Part shown: piece after piece, positions 27,891 through 35,008 of the stretch | Numbering within the stretch: position 1 is the first letter of the stretch | Layout of the letters: the number at the start of each line of letters is the position of its first letter | Assembly (NCBI GenBank): GCA_937868765.1 | Contig: CALMNL010000006.1 | Coordinates: 583,026 to 647,025, forward strand | Origin: an uncultured Desulfatitalea sp. | GTDB lineage: Bacteria; Desulfobacterota; Desulfobacteria; Desulfobacterales; Desulfosarcinaceae | Reading direction: 5' to 3' | Length of the DNA stretch: 64,000 bases | Made by a program: the position numbers and the translations under genes | Notes under the pieces: model-generated | The model's input: the letters and a program-made list of their open reading frames with translations, nothing else | Told to the model about the DNA's origin: nothing | Database searches by the model: none

Positions 27891-29870
27891 ATGGTAAAAA
27901 GAGGGTGTTTTCTCTTCAGTGGCTTGGTATTTATGGTAATTGTCTGGCTGGTGGCGGCCGACGGCGCGGCCGCCGCCTTGACCGTCGGCCAGGAAGCACC
28001 GACTTTTTCCTTGAAGGATACCGGTGGGCAGGCGCATGCATTGGGCCAGATCGGCGGCCCCCAAATGGCAGTGCTTTACTTCTTTGATGCCGGGTCGCCC
28101 GCCAGCCAGGAAGGGCTTTTGGTACTGGGCCGGTTGCTCAGGCAATACCCAGATCAGCAGTTGACTGTCTGGGGCATCACCCGTTCGTCCCAAGATAAGG
28201 TCATACAATTCAAACAAGAGGCCCAACTGCCGTTCCCGGTGCTGCTGGATAACGGCGATGTTTGCAGCCGCTACGGCGCAAAGACCATCATGCCGGTGGT
28301 TTGCGTTCTCGGTCCAGGTTCCAAAGTTCTGGACTATTTTCAAGGCGGCGGTCAGATGGCGGAAACAATGCTGCTGCGTCTGGCCGAACGCCAGATTCAC
28401 CGCGAGAAGCCGCAATTGGCCGGAGCCATTGCTTCGAGCGTATCCCGGAAAAATCCGGCCAATGTTCAGGCCAAGGCCGTGGAAGGATATGCCGCCCTGG
28501 CCCAAGGAAAAAACGATGAGGCGGCTCACGTCTTTGACCAGATCGTAGCCTCAGGCGGAGCCGAGGCCACCATTGGCCAGGAGGGGCAGGCAGCCGTACT
28601 CGCCCGTCAGGGTCAGACCGAAAAAGCTCTGGCCCTGGCCGAAGAGGTCACTCGAAAGGCCCCCCAAAGGGTAATGGCCCAAAAGATCAAGGGGGATATG
28701 TTCATGAGCAAGGGGGACCGCCAGGCTGCTGCCAGAGCCTACGAGGCCGCCGCCAACCCGGTTGAGGCGCCTGCCTTTCAGCAGGCCGAAGCCCGTAACC
28801 AACTGGGGCGGTTCTATACCGAGGAGGGCAGTTACGATAAAGCCCGAGACCTTTTTGATCAAGCGGTTCGGATCGACCCCTACTATGTGATTCCGACTTC
28901 CAATAAAGGCGTGACATACGAGAAACAGGGGATGTGGGACAAGGCCCTGGCCGAATATCGCCAGGCCCTGGCCTTGGATCAGACCGACACCGTGGCCGTC
29001 GTCCTTTCGCGCAAAGCCGAGCAGATGCTGGCCCTTCAAAAAGACACCGCCGGGAAGCAGCGGATGGACCAGTTGGTCCGCGAATTGGCACAACGGTATA
29101 ACAACCAGAAAGGGCGCTCCAACCAACAGCCCGCTGATGACTGGACTTCCCGGCCCATGGTCCTGACCTTTGTAGATATCCAGGAAAAAGGGGGGCTTGC
29201 GGAAAGGGACGGTCTGGCCATTGTTTTGGCAACCCGACTGGGAGAATTGCTCAACAGCACCGGGCGTGTGCAGGTGGTCGATCGCGCGCTGCTGGAGAAC
29301 CTGCTTTCGGAGCTTAATATAGGGTCTTCCGAATTGGCGGATCCGGAAACCGCTTTGCGCCTGGGAAAAGTTCTGGCAGCCAAACTCATCGGTACAGGCA
29401 GTTTGCTCTACCTCCCGGAGAGCACCCTTTTGAACTTGCGAATGATCGATACCGAGACCACGGCCATCGCCCAGACCATCACGCTGCGCATTACCGGCAA
29501 TGCGGATTTGGAGCGGGAATTGTTCAACTTGAACCGGTCCATCCTGCGTAACGTCATGGATAGGTATCCCCTGCAGGGATTCGTGGTTCAAGTTGATGCC
29601 AGAGAGGCGATGATCAATTTGGGTAGCCGGCAAGGTGTCGCTACGGGTACAAGGTTCGAGGTCATCGAGGAAGCAGAGCCCATTACCTATAAAGGGCGCA
29701 CGCTGCGCGGCGCCGCGAAGGGTGTGGCGCGACTGGAGGTGGTGCGTGTGGAGCCGGACCTTTGCTATGCGCGCATTGTCGAGCGGCAGCGGGAGTTGTC
29801 ACGGGATGACAAGGTCAAGGAGGTGATTCCCCAGGAGGCGATCCGGGAAGGGGGCCATGAAAAAAAATAG
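27891..29870 (+). CDS. Secreted thioredoxin-like/TPR/CsgG-like fusion protein
   Basis: A 659-residue exported protein. A signal peptide (1-28) ends near ADGAAAA. An AhpC/TSA-like thioredoxin fold follows (about 30-165: VGQEAPTFSLKDTGGQ), but the active-site region reads DAGSPASQEG without the CxxC pair, so it is not a classical oxidoreductase. TPR-like helices span about 180-415. The last 250 residues have a CsgG-like domain (GLAIVLATRLGELLNSTGRVQVVDR). I chose the ATG at 27891, preceded by GGAGG. Its stop overlaps the next gene by 14 bp; the next protein repeats the CsgG-like signature, so the pair likely acts together at the cell envelope. Confidence 0.78.
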   Translation: MVKRGCFLFSGLVFMVIVWLVAADGAAAALTVGQEAPTFSLKDTGGQAHALGQIGGPQMAVLYFFDAGSPASQEGLLVLGRLLRQYPDQQLTVWGITRSSQDKVIQFKQEAQLPFPVLLDNGDVCSRYGAKTIMPVVCVLGPGSKVLDYFQGGGQMAETMLLRLAERQIHREKPQLAGAIASSVSRKNPANVQAKAVEGYAALAQGKNDEAAHVFDQIVASGGAEATIGQEGQAAVLARQGQTEKALALAEEVTRKAPQRVMAQKIKGDMFMSKGDRQAAARAYEAAANPVEAPAFQQAEARNQLGRFYTEEGSYDKARDLFDQAVRIDPYYVIPTSNKGVTYEKQGMWDKALAEYRQALALDQTDTVAVVLSRKAEQMLALQKDTAGKQRMDQLVRELAQRYNNQKGRSNQQPADDWTSRPMVLTFVDIQEKGGLAERDGLAIVLATRLGELLNSTGRVQVVDRALLENLLSELNIGSSELADPETALRLGKVLAAKLIGTGSLLYLPESTLLNLRMIDTETTAIAQTITLRITGNADLERELFNLNRSILRNVMDRYPLQGFVVQVDAREAMINLGSRQGVATGTRFEVIEEAEPITYKGRTLRGAAKGVARLEVVRVEPDLCYARIVERQRELSRDDKVKEVIPQEAIREGGHEKK

Positions 29871-30381
29871 AGCAAACAGCCGTTCTGGATTCGAATGGTG
29901 GATATGGATCGTAATTGGCCTGATATGGCTGAATGCTTGCACCGCAGCCACGCAGCCTCAAATCGAGGGGCCGGTGGCCCTGGCGGTGTGGGATCTGGAA
30001 GACTTGAGCCCCATGGAACATGGCCTGGTGGGCATGGGCGAGATCTTGTCGGGGCAGGTAATGGCTGGTTTGGCTCAAAATCCAGCCTTCCAAATGGTTG
30101 AACGTCAGCAGTTGCTTAAGGCCATCGAAGAACTTCACTTGGCCAGTTCTGACCTGGCCGACCCCGAAACACGCTTGCGCTTGGGACGCATAATCGGCGC
30201 GCGCCAGATGGTATTTGGCGCTTTCCAGGTCATCGGCCCGAATTTACGCTTGGATCTGCGACGTGTGGATGTGGCCAGTGGCAGGATCCTTAAGACCTCG
30301 AGCGCTACGGCAGCCGCTGCGGATCTCAACCTGTGCCTGTCTGCGGCCGAGGATGCGGCCACCGCGCTGATTGCCCGGTAA
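29857..30381 (+). CDS. CsgG/FlgO-like lipoprotein
   Basis: A 174-residue protein with a lipobox (IWLNAC, lipidated Cys about residue 28). The mature part is a CsgG/FlgO-like fold: AVWDLEDLS, GEILSGQVMAGLAQ, VERQQLLKAIEELHL. The block ELHLASSDLADPETRLRLGR closely parallels ELNIGSSELADPETALRLGK in the upstream protein, so the two genes share a duplicated module. The start overlaps the upstream gene by 14 bp. A role in outer-membrane or secretion complexes is inferred from the family. A terminator follows at 30436. Confidence 0.78.
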   Translation: MKKNRANSRSGFEWWIWIVIGLIWLNACTAATQPQIEGPVALAVWDLEDLSPMEHGLVGMGEILSGQVMAGLAQNPAFQMVERQQLLKAIEELHLASSDLADPETRLRLGRIIGARQMVFGAFQVIGPNLRLDLRRVDVASGRILKTSSATAAAADLNLCLSAAEDAATALIAR

Positions 30382-30435
30382 TCCAACGCTCTTTTTATGT
30401 TGCAGATTGTGACCAGATAATCCCATATAAGCAAA

Positions 30436-30468
30436 AAGGCTTACGGCGAATGCCGTAAGCCTTTGTTT
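30436..30468. terminator. Bidirectional terminator; native terminator of tRNA-Pro at the left junction
   Basis: A 12-bp perfect stem, AAGGCTTACGGC (30436-30447) with GCCGTAAGCCTT (30452-30463), GAAT loop, T-rich after and A-rich before. It is the counterpart of the hairpin at 40755-40781 beside tRNA-Pro, so before integration it was probably the tRNA-Pro terminator. It now also ends the CsgG-like operon. Confidence 0.85.
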
Positions 30469-30518
30469 TCATTTGGTCGGGGCGAGAAGATTTGAACTTC
30501 CGACCCCTTGAACCCCAT
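30453..30518. repeat. Left attachment repeat (tRNA-Pro 3' remnant)
   Basis: 66 bp identical to 40770-40835. Bases 30474-30518 are the 3' 45 nt of tRNA-Pro read on the minus strand (CCA end at 30474-30476), without the 5' half, so this copy is not a functional tRNA. Identity stops exactly at the edge of the anticodon loop (ACCCCAT). An inverted repeat, CGACCCC (30501-30507) with GGGGTCG (30525-30531), flanks the crossover side. Confidence 0.92.
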
Positions 30519-30543
30519 CGAAGAGGGGTCGGATTTCATACCA

Positions 30544-30573
30544 TTTCAAGACCTTTCAAAACATATCAAAACC
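30544..30573 (+). repeat. Three 10-bp direct repeats upstream of the int promoter
   Basis: TTTCAAGACC, TTTCAAAACA and TATCAAAACC follow one another without gaps and abut the -35 box. The 10-bp period places each copy on the same helix face, as expected for binding of an excisionase-like or AlpA-like protein. Confidence 0.55.
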
Positions 30574-30575
30574 TT

Positions 30576-30604
30576 TTGACATTCCTACGAAAATAGCCTA
30601 TCTT
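30576..30604 (+). promoter_or_regulatory. Predicted sigma-70 promoter of the integrase gene
   Basis: Consensus -35 TTGACA (30576-30581), 17-bp spacer, -10 TATCTT (30599-30604). The leader then contains GCGTTT (30615-30620)/AAACGC (30628-30633) and an overlapping GCCC (30632-30635)/GGGC (30640-30643) hairpin with six T's after it. The two stems exclude each other, like an antiterminator and a terminator. Confidence 0.6.
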
Positions 30605-30650
30605 TCTTTTCAATGCGTTTCACTGAAAAACGCCCTTATGGGCATCTTTT

Positions 30651-30673
30651 TTGTACCCCATTTTGTACCCCGA
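30651..30673. repeat. Paired TTGTACCCC motifs, putative integrase arm site (left)
   Basis: TTGTACCCC occurs at 30651-30659 and 30663-30671, 12 bp apart. The whole 23-bp block is repeated exactly at 40712-40734 near the other end. Two copies at each end in the same orientation is the usual arrangement of arm-type sites for a tyrosine recombinase. Confidence 0.65.
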
Positions 30674-30710
30674 ATACTTCCTCGAAAATTGGCCAAAGGA
30701 GAAGAAAAAC

Positions 30711-31928
30711 ATGGGCCTAACCGATTTGCAGGTGCAAAAATTGGCCCCTAAAAAGGCGCGTTATGAGGTCAACGCCGGCAATGGGCTTGCCATCCGCATC
30801 ATGCCTTCGGGCGCCCGCTCCTGGATCTTTCGCTATCAGTTCAATGGGGTGGCCCGGCGCATGACCCTGGGGGGCTATCCAGGGATCTCCCTGGCCGAAG
30901 CCCGCGCGCGCCATGCAGCGGCCATGAAGGACATTCAAACCGGCATCGACCCGGGCCGCAAGGCTCAGGATCAAAAAGCGGCCTTTAAAGCGGCGCCGAC
31001 CTTTGCCGAGCTGCTCGAAGAGCACTGGGCGGTTGAGCTGGTCAAGAAAAAGTCAGGCACCCAGACGCGCAAGCTACTTGAAAAAGACGTGCTGCCGGTC
31101 TGGGGCAAGTGGAAGGTTGCCGACATCAAGCGCCGGCATATCGTGGTCTTGCTCGATAAGATCGCCGAGCGGGCGCCGATCACGCGCAACCGGGTCCACG
31201 GGAGCTTGACCCGGCTTTTTAATTTTGCGGCCGAACGCGGCGTGATTGAGGACAGCCCATGCACGCGGATTAAAAAGCTTCCCGAAAAGGCCCGCGAACG
31301 GGTTTTATCAAACGAAGAACTCAAGGCCCTGTGGGCGGCGCTGGACCTTGCCAACAAAAAAATTGACATCTATGCGCCCACCAAATTGGCCTTAAAGCTG
31401 ATCTTGCTTACCGGCCAGCGGCCGGGCGAGGTTTGCGGCATGCTCTGGAATGAGATCCAGGGGGAAACCTGGATCATCCCCAAGGAGAGGCGCAAGACGG
31501 CCGATGAAAACCGGGTGCCGCTATGTCCCATGGCCCGGGCGGTGATCGAGGCGGCGCGGGCCTTCTCCGATGGCGTGCGGCATGTATTTAGATCATCGTA
31601 TAAGCCCGAAATGCCCATGACCCGCCATGCCTTAACCCGGGCCGTTGATCGGCATTGGCAAGAGATGGGCATCGGCCAAGGGTTCACGCCGCACGATTTG
31701 CGCCGCACGCTGCGCACGCGCCTTGCCGAACTCAAGGTTGATGACATCGTGGCGGAAAAGATCCTGGGCCATCGGCTGCAAGGGATTTTGGCGGTTTATA
31801 ACCGCTACGGGTATGACACCGAAAAGCGCCAAGCGCTCATGCGCTGGGAGTCTCTTTTAAATGGGATTATCGGCGAATCACAACCGGCGGGAAGCAATGT
31901 GATTCAGTTTGGAGGGCGCCGTGGATGA
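30711..31928 (+). CDS. int: P4-type tyrosine integrase
   Basis: A 405-residue integrase with an N-terminal DUF4102-type arm-binding domain (GLAIRIMPSGARSWIFRYQF), a SAM-like core-binding domain and a catalytic domain. The catalytic residues are R237 (TGQRPGE), H328 and R331 (HDLRR), H354 (LGHRL) and Y363 (AVYNRY), so it looks active. I chose the ATG at 30711, preceded by AAAGGAG, over the in-frame upstream region that carries the TTGTACCCC repeats. It lies beside the tRNA remnant, not beside the intact tRNA. Its last 8 bp overlap the next gene. Confidence 0.95.
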   Translation: MGLTDLQVQKLAPKKARYEVNAGNGLAIRIMPSGARSWIFRYQFNGVARRMTLGGYPGISLAEARARHAAAMKDIQTGIDPGRKAQDQKAAFKAAPTFAELLEEHWAVELVKKKSGTQTRKLLEKDVLPVWGKWKVADIKRRHIVVLLDKIAERAPITRNRVHGSLTRLFNFAAERGVIEDSPCTRIKKLPEKARERVLSNEELKALWAALDLANKKIDIYAPTKLALKLILLTGQRPGEVCGMLWNEIQGETWIIPKERRKTADENRVPLCPMARAVIEAARAFSDGVRHVFRSSYKPEMPMTRHALTRAVDRHWQEMGIGQGFTPHDLRRTLRTRLAELKVDDIVAEKILGHRLQGILAVYNRYGYDTEKRQALMRWESLLNGIIGESQPAGSNVIQFGGRRG

Positions 31929-32466
31929 TACGACTTTGAAAAATGCCAAGCTTGTTTTTAAAGGGAAAGGTGTGCGTGAGGTCCTTAAATTTTTTTTGGA
32001 TTCTTTTGAGAAAGACCATTTCAACGGCGACAAATTGGCTGTTCTTCACTGTATCAACTTTTGTTTATCGACAGAACCAACCATTGAGGTGCCATCTTGG
32101 TGTAAAGACGCCCTTTATGATGTGATGCAAAAGCATATGAGATTTGAGTTTAAAAGCTGGGATGACGTCTTTGGCCGTCCACACCCCCAGGGAACCCATC
32201 ACAATACTAAACGGGAATTATACGAACGTCGGATAGCTGTTTTTAATCGTGTTGAGGAACTCAAAGCGGCGGGCATACCAGAAGACAGAGGCTTGTTTGA
32301 TGAGGCTGGCAAAGATTTAAGAGTGGGCGGGAAGATATGTATTTTAAGCGGATCCCTTGTTGAAAAAGATTATCTTTATGTAAAAAAAGTGAGATCCAAA
32401 TATATTTCTTCAGAAGATCCAAAATGGATTAATCTAATAAAAGACCGTTTTTTCAACTCGTTATAA
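31921..32466 (+). CDS. Unknown protein translationally coupled to integrase
   Basis: A 181-residue protein starting at GTG 31921, with GGAGGG four bases upstream and an 8-bp overlap with int. A TTG at 31909 in the same frame is possible. It is a soluble, mixed-charge protein without signal peptide or membrane helix. The most conserved-looking part is SWDDVFGRPHPQGTHHNTKR (about 76-95). I recognise no domain. The overlap suggests expression in a fixed ratio with the integrase, perhaps a role in recombination or element control. A strong terminator hairpin follows. Confidence 0.7.
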   Translation: MDDTTLKNAKLVFKGKGVREVLKFFLDSFEKDHFNGDKLAVLHCINFCLSTEPTIEVPSWCKDALYDVMQKHMRFEFKSWDDVFGRPHPQGTHHNTKRELYERRIAVFNRVEELKAAGIPEDRGLFDEAGKDLRVGGKICILSGSLVEKDYLYVKKVRSKYISSEDPKWINLIKDRFFNSL

Positions 32467-32475
32467 ACTCCCATA

Positions 32476-32498
32476 ATTCCCGAAAAACTTTTGGGAAT
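32476..32498 (+). other. Hairpin ahead of the alpA leader terminator
   Basis: ATTCCC (32476-32481) pairs with GGGAAT (32493-32498), extended inside by AAAA/TTTT around a bulged G. It stands 20 bp before the larger hairpin at 32519, giving two hairpins in tandem in the leader. Confidence 0.4.
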
Positions 32499-32518
32499 AC
32501 TACAGCTTTTCAATTCAA

Positions 32519-32563
32519 TAAAGTGTCCATCAGGTAGCGGCTTGATGGACACTTTATTTTTTT
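32519..32563 (+). terminator. Strong terminator abutting the alpA ribosome binding site
   Basis: A perfect 14-bp stem, TAAAGTGTCCATCA (32519-32532) with TGATGGACACTTTA (32543-32556), 10-nt loop, then TTTTTTT. GGGGAGG of the next gene starts immediately after, so no promoter fits between terminator and start codon. AlpA expression would need read-through or antitermination. Confidence 0.85.
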
Positions 32564-32579
32564 AGGGGAGGTAACAACA

Positions 32580-32777
32580 ATGCCTGATCGTATTCTTCGA
32601 AAGCCCGAGGTCCAATACATGATTGGTCTATCCGATCCAACTATCTGGAGACTCGAACGCGGTGGCAAGTTTCCGCATCGCATCCGCCTGGGTGGCAATG
32701 CCGTGGGCTGGTTTGAATCTGAAATCAAAGCCTGGCTGCAAGAGCGGGCCAATGAGCGGCCCACGATCAATGCTTAA
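32580..32777 (+). CDS. alpA: AlpA-type helix-turn-helix regulator/excisionase
   Basis: A 65-residue AlpA-family protein. The winged-HTH pattern is clear: RILRKPEVQYMIGLSDPTIWR, then RGGKFPHRIRLGGNAVGW and an ESEIKAWL helix. In P4-like elements and PICI-type satellites such proteins activate integrase or replication genes and switch the element on. The ATG follows GGGGAGG in a leader that holds a strong terminator, which suggests control by antitermination. A 56-residue open frame overlapping its stop (32770-32940) looks non-coding. Confidence 0.88.
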   Translation: MPDRILRKPEVQYMIGLSDPTIWRLERGGKFPHRIRLGGNAVGWFESEIKAWLQERANERPTINA

Positions 32778-33046
32778 CGGGAAGGAAGTAAACCCCCGAC
32801 CCCCCATGACAGGCGAGCCAAGCAAAGGTCTTATGATGGCGCGGAGGTTCGGCTGGGGGCGCTGCTGTTCGCGGGTCCTTCCCCCAACCCTCTGGATACG
32901 GTTTCAATGGGCGCGGTCGGTGCGTCCGGGTTGGAAATGAAAATGGAATGGAAAATGGAATCATATAACATGATGGCTTTTTTAATGAGCGTTAAAGTAC
33001 CTGATAATATTATGATATTAAATCGAACGACGAATATTGGGCAGAT

Positions 33047-34591
33047 ATGGGCGAAAAAATAACGGACCTTGATGAAATCCGACGGAAAGTGAATCCCCGC
33101 AAGGAAGAAGAAGAGAACCGCCTTGGTGGAGGGGCGCCGCCTTCGCCGCCTGAACTCACGAATGCAGAGATCGAGCGCTTTTTGAATGCAAACGAACTGG
33201 GCGATGGCGAGCTGTACCATCGGCGAAATCGCGATGAGGTGCTCCACAATAAGTCAGAGGCGCGCTGGTATGTTTGGCAGGGACACCATTATCAGCTGGA
33301 TATCATGGATCGATCAAAGGCCCTGGTGGAAAATGTTTGCTGCGCCTATGGACAGCTATTGAACAGTGTCTGCACGGCCATCAACGCGGCGGCTGAAGCT
33401 GGAGAAAAACCAACCCATGCACAAATAAAACTGCGCGCAAAACTTACCGAGCGAATAAAAAGACTTCGAAGCACAACCGGGGTTGCGCATTGTCTTGAGT
33501 TTGCGGCCTCCAAAGAAGATCCGATGGCCATTTCTGGCGAGGAAATGGATTGTAAACCATTTAAGCTGCCATGTCCCAATGCCGTGGTTAACCTAAAAAC
33601 GGGTCGAGGCGCTCCGGGTCGCCGTGATGACTATTTGGTGCGGGCCTGTCGGTCCGAATGGCTGGGGCTCGATGCGCCGAGGCCGAAATGGGAAGCCGCC
33701 CTTGAACAGATTTTTTTAGGCAAGCAGGATGTTATTCGTTTTTTTAAAAGAGTCCTGGGCCTTGCCCTTATTGGTGAAGTTATTGAACATGCCATCATCA
33801 TCCTTTGGGGGGCCGGGGCCAATGGGAAAAGCCTCATTATGGAGACGATCTCCCATGTGTTGGGCGACCTGGCTGGAACGATACCCACCGAAATGCTTCT
33901 CAATCAAGGCCGGGTGCGAAATAGCGCCGGGCCGTCCCCCGACATGGCCAGTCTCAGGGGTCGCCGGGTAATCATCGGCCATGAAACCGACGAGGGCACA
34001 CGATGGGCTGACGGACGCGTAAAGCAGCTCACGGGCGGCGATCGGATCACCTATCGATCACCACATGACAAGTACATGCAAAGCTTTGTTCCCTCACACA
34101 CCCTGTTTTTGCTCACCAATAACCGGCCAGGGGCGCCCGGCAATGACCTTGCCCTCTGGCGCCGGGTGCATCTGATAGAGTTCGGCGCCCAATTCGTGGC
34201 GCATCCAAAGGAAAAAAACGAGTTCCCAATTAATAAGGATCTGGCCAAGGAGTTGCGAGAAGAGGGGCCGGGCATATTGGCTTGGATGGTCGAGGGTTGT
34301 CTGGAATGGCAGCGCGAAGGGCTCAATCCGCCGGCGGCCGTGATCGAGGCGACCTCAAAGTATCAGGATGAGGAAGACCTGCTGGGCCAGTTCATCGATG
34401 ATTGCTGCGAGCTGGGGGAAAAGTTCGAGGGTGGGGCCACGGCGCTTTTTAATCGCTTCTGCTCATGGTTCGAAGAAAACGTGGGTAAAAAACACCCCAG
34501 CCAGAAGACTTTTGGGGCCTGGATGGTGCGAAGGTTTACCCGTTCCGATAAAAAACCGAGGGTTTACTATGGGTTGCGGCTTTCTGACTGA
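33047..34591 (+). CDS. Phage/plasmid primase-helicase, D5/SF3 type
   Basis: A 514-residue replication protein. The central D5_N-like region leads into a superfamily 3 helicase with Walker A GAGANGKS at 255-262, Walker B near RRVIIGHETDEG and the sensor region HTLFLLTNNRP. The last 100 residues are a winged-helix-like tail. No CHC2/Toprim primase domain is visible at the N-terminus, so helicase and origin-opening activity is most secure. Homologues in P4 and PICI satellites start replication at an adjacent origin. Downstream repeats at 34567-34704 are candidate binding sites. The ribosome binding site is weak. Confidence 0.9.
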   Translation: MGEKITDLDEIRRKVNPRKEEEENRLGGGAPPSPPELTNAEIERFLNANELGDGELYHRRNRDEVLHNKSEARWYVWQGHHYQLDIMDRSKALVENVCCAYGQLLNSVCTAINAAAEAGEKPTHAQIKLRAKLTERIKRLRSTTGVAHCLEFAASKEDPMAISGEEMDCKPFKLPCPNAVVNLKTGRGAPGRRDDYLVRACRSEWLGLDAPRPKWEAALEQIFLGKQDVIRFFKRVLGLALIGEVIEHAIIILWGAGANGKSLIMETISHVLGDLAGTIPTEMLLNQGRVRNSAGPSPDMASLRGRRVIIGHETDEGTRWADGRVKQLTGGDRITYRSPHDKYMQSFVPSHTLFLLTNNRPGAPGNDLALWRRVHLIEFGAQFVAHPKEKNEFPINKDLAKELREEGPGILAWMVEGCLEWQREGLNPPAAVIEATSKYQDEEDLLGQFIDDCCELGEKFEGGATALFNRFCSWFEENVGKKHPSQKTFGAWMVRRFTRSDKKPRVYYGLRLSD

Positions 34592-34704
34592 TTCATACCC
34601 ATAGGACCCATAGTACCCTTGTAGCCTATTAATCGCATGGGAAGTTTTAAAATCATAAAAGTAAAGAATTATATAGGAAAAAGGGTCCGATGGGTCCTAT
34701 GGGT
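34567..34704. repeat. Iteron-like CTATGGGT repeats, candidate replication origin
   Basis: CTATGGGT or its complement occurs at 34567-34574 (+), 34597-34604 (-), 34606-34613 (-) and 34697-34704 (+). The outer copies form a perfect 15-bp inverted repeat (34597-34611 with 34690-34704). A+T-rich sequence lies between (34615-34680). The position right after the helicase gene fits an SF3-type origin. GACCCAT also recurs at 34729-34735. Confidence 0.5.
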
Positions 34705-34771
34705 AGACGACCAAATCAAGCCCGATCAGACCCATTTTTTGGCCTGCAAAGGAAAGGGGGGGCGTCGAGAA

Positions 34772-35008
34772 ATGAACGGGAGTTGGTGGCAAAACTTAGA
34801 TAAAGCAGAGAAACGCTGTGAAAAGTGTAAATGGTGGCGGCATGCCTTCGGGGGCGGCGGGGTTTGTTTGTGCAAAAACAGCCCTCAGAGTGCGGGCGCC
34901 CGCTGTGAAAGATTCGTTCCAAAAGTGGTGAATATCGATTGGTACAAGGGCAAGTCTTTTAAAAGCACGGCAGAAAACGCTTTAAAAACATTGGAGAAAA
35001 AACCATGA
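34772..35008 (+). CDS. Small Cys-rich protein ahead of the tape-measure gene
   Basis: A 78-residue protein starting at ATG 34772, with GGGGGG upstream. An in-frame ATG at 34637 would add 45 residues but would run through the iteron-like repeats. Cysteines at about 16 and 19 (CEKC), about 32 and 34 (CLC) and 45 (RCERF) suggest a small zinc-binding fold. The stop overlaps the tape-measure start (ATGA), so the two are coupled. I do not recognise a family; a tail-assembly partner or a regulator are both possible. Confidence 0.6.
   Translation: MNGSWWQNLDKAEKRCEKCKWWRHAFGGGGVCLCKNSPQSAGARCERFVPKVVNIDWYKGKSFKSTAENALKTLEKKP

Noticed and set aside
28551..29633. Long minus-strand open frame (360 codons) inside the thioredoxin/TPR/CsgG gene
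   Set aside because: Antisense shadow without a ribosome binding site or domain.
32770..32940. 56-codon frame after alpA
   Set aside because: No ribosome binding site, Arg/Trp-rich composition; likely leader sequence of the helicase gene.
34597..34704. Insertion-sequence terminal repeats
   Set aside because: The 15-bp inverted repeat encloses under 110 bp with no transposase and no target duplication; an origin or regulatory role fits better.
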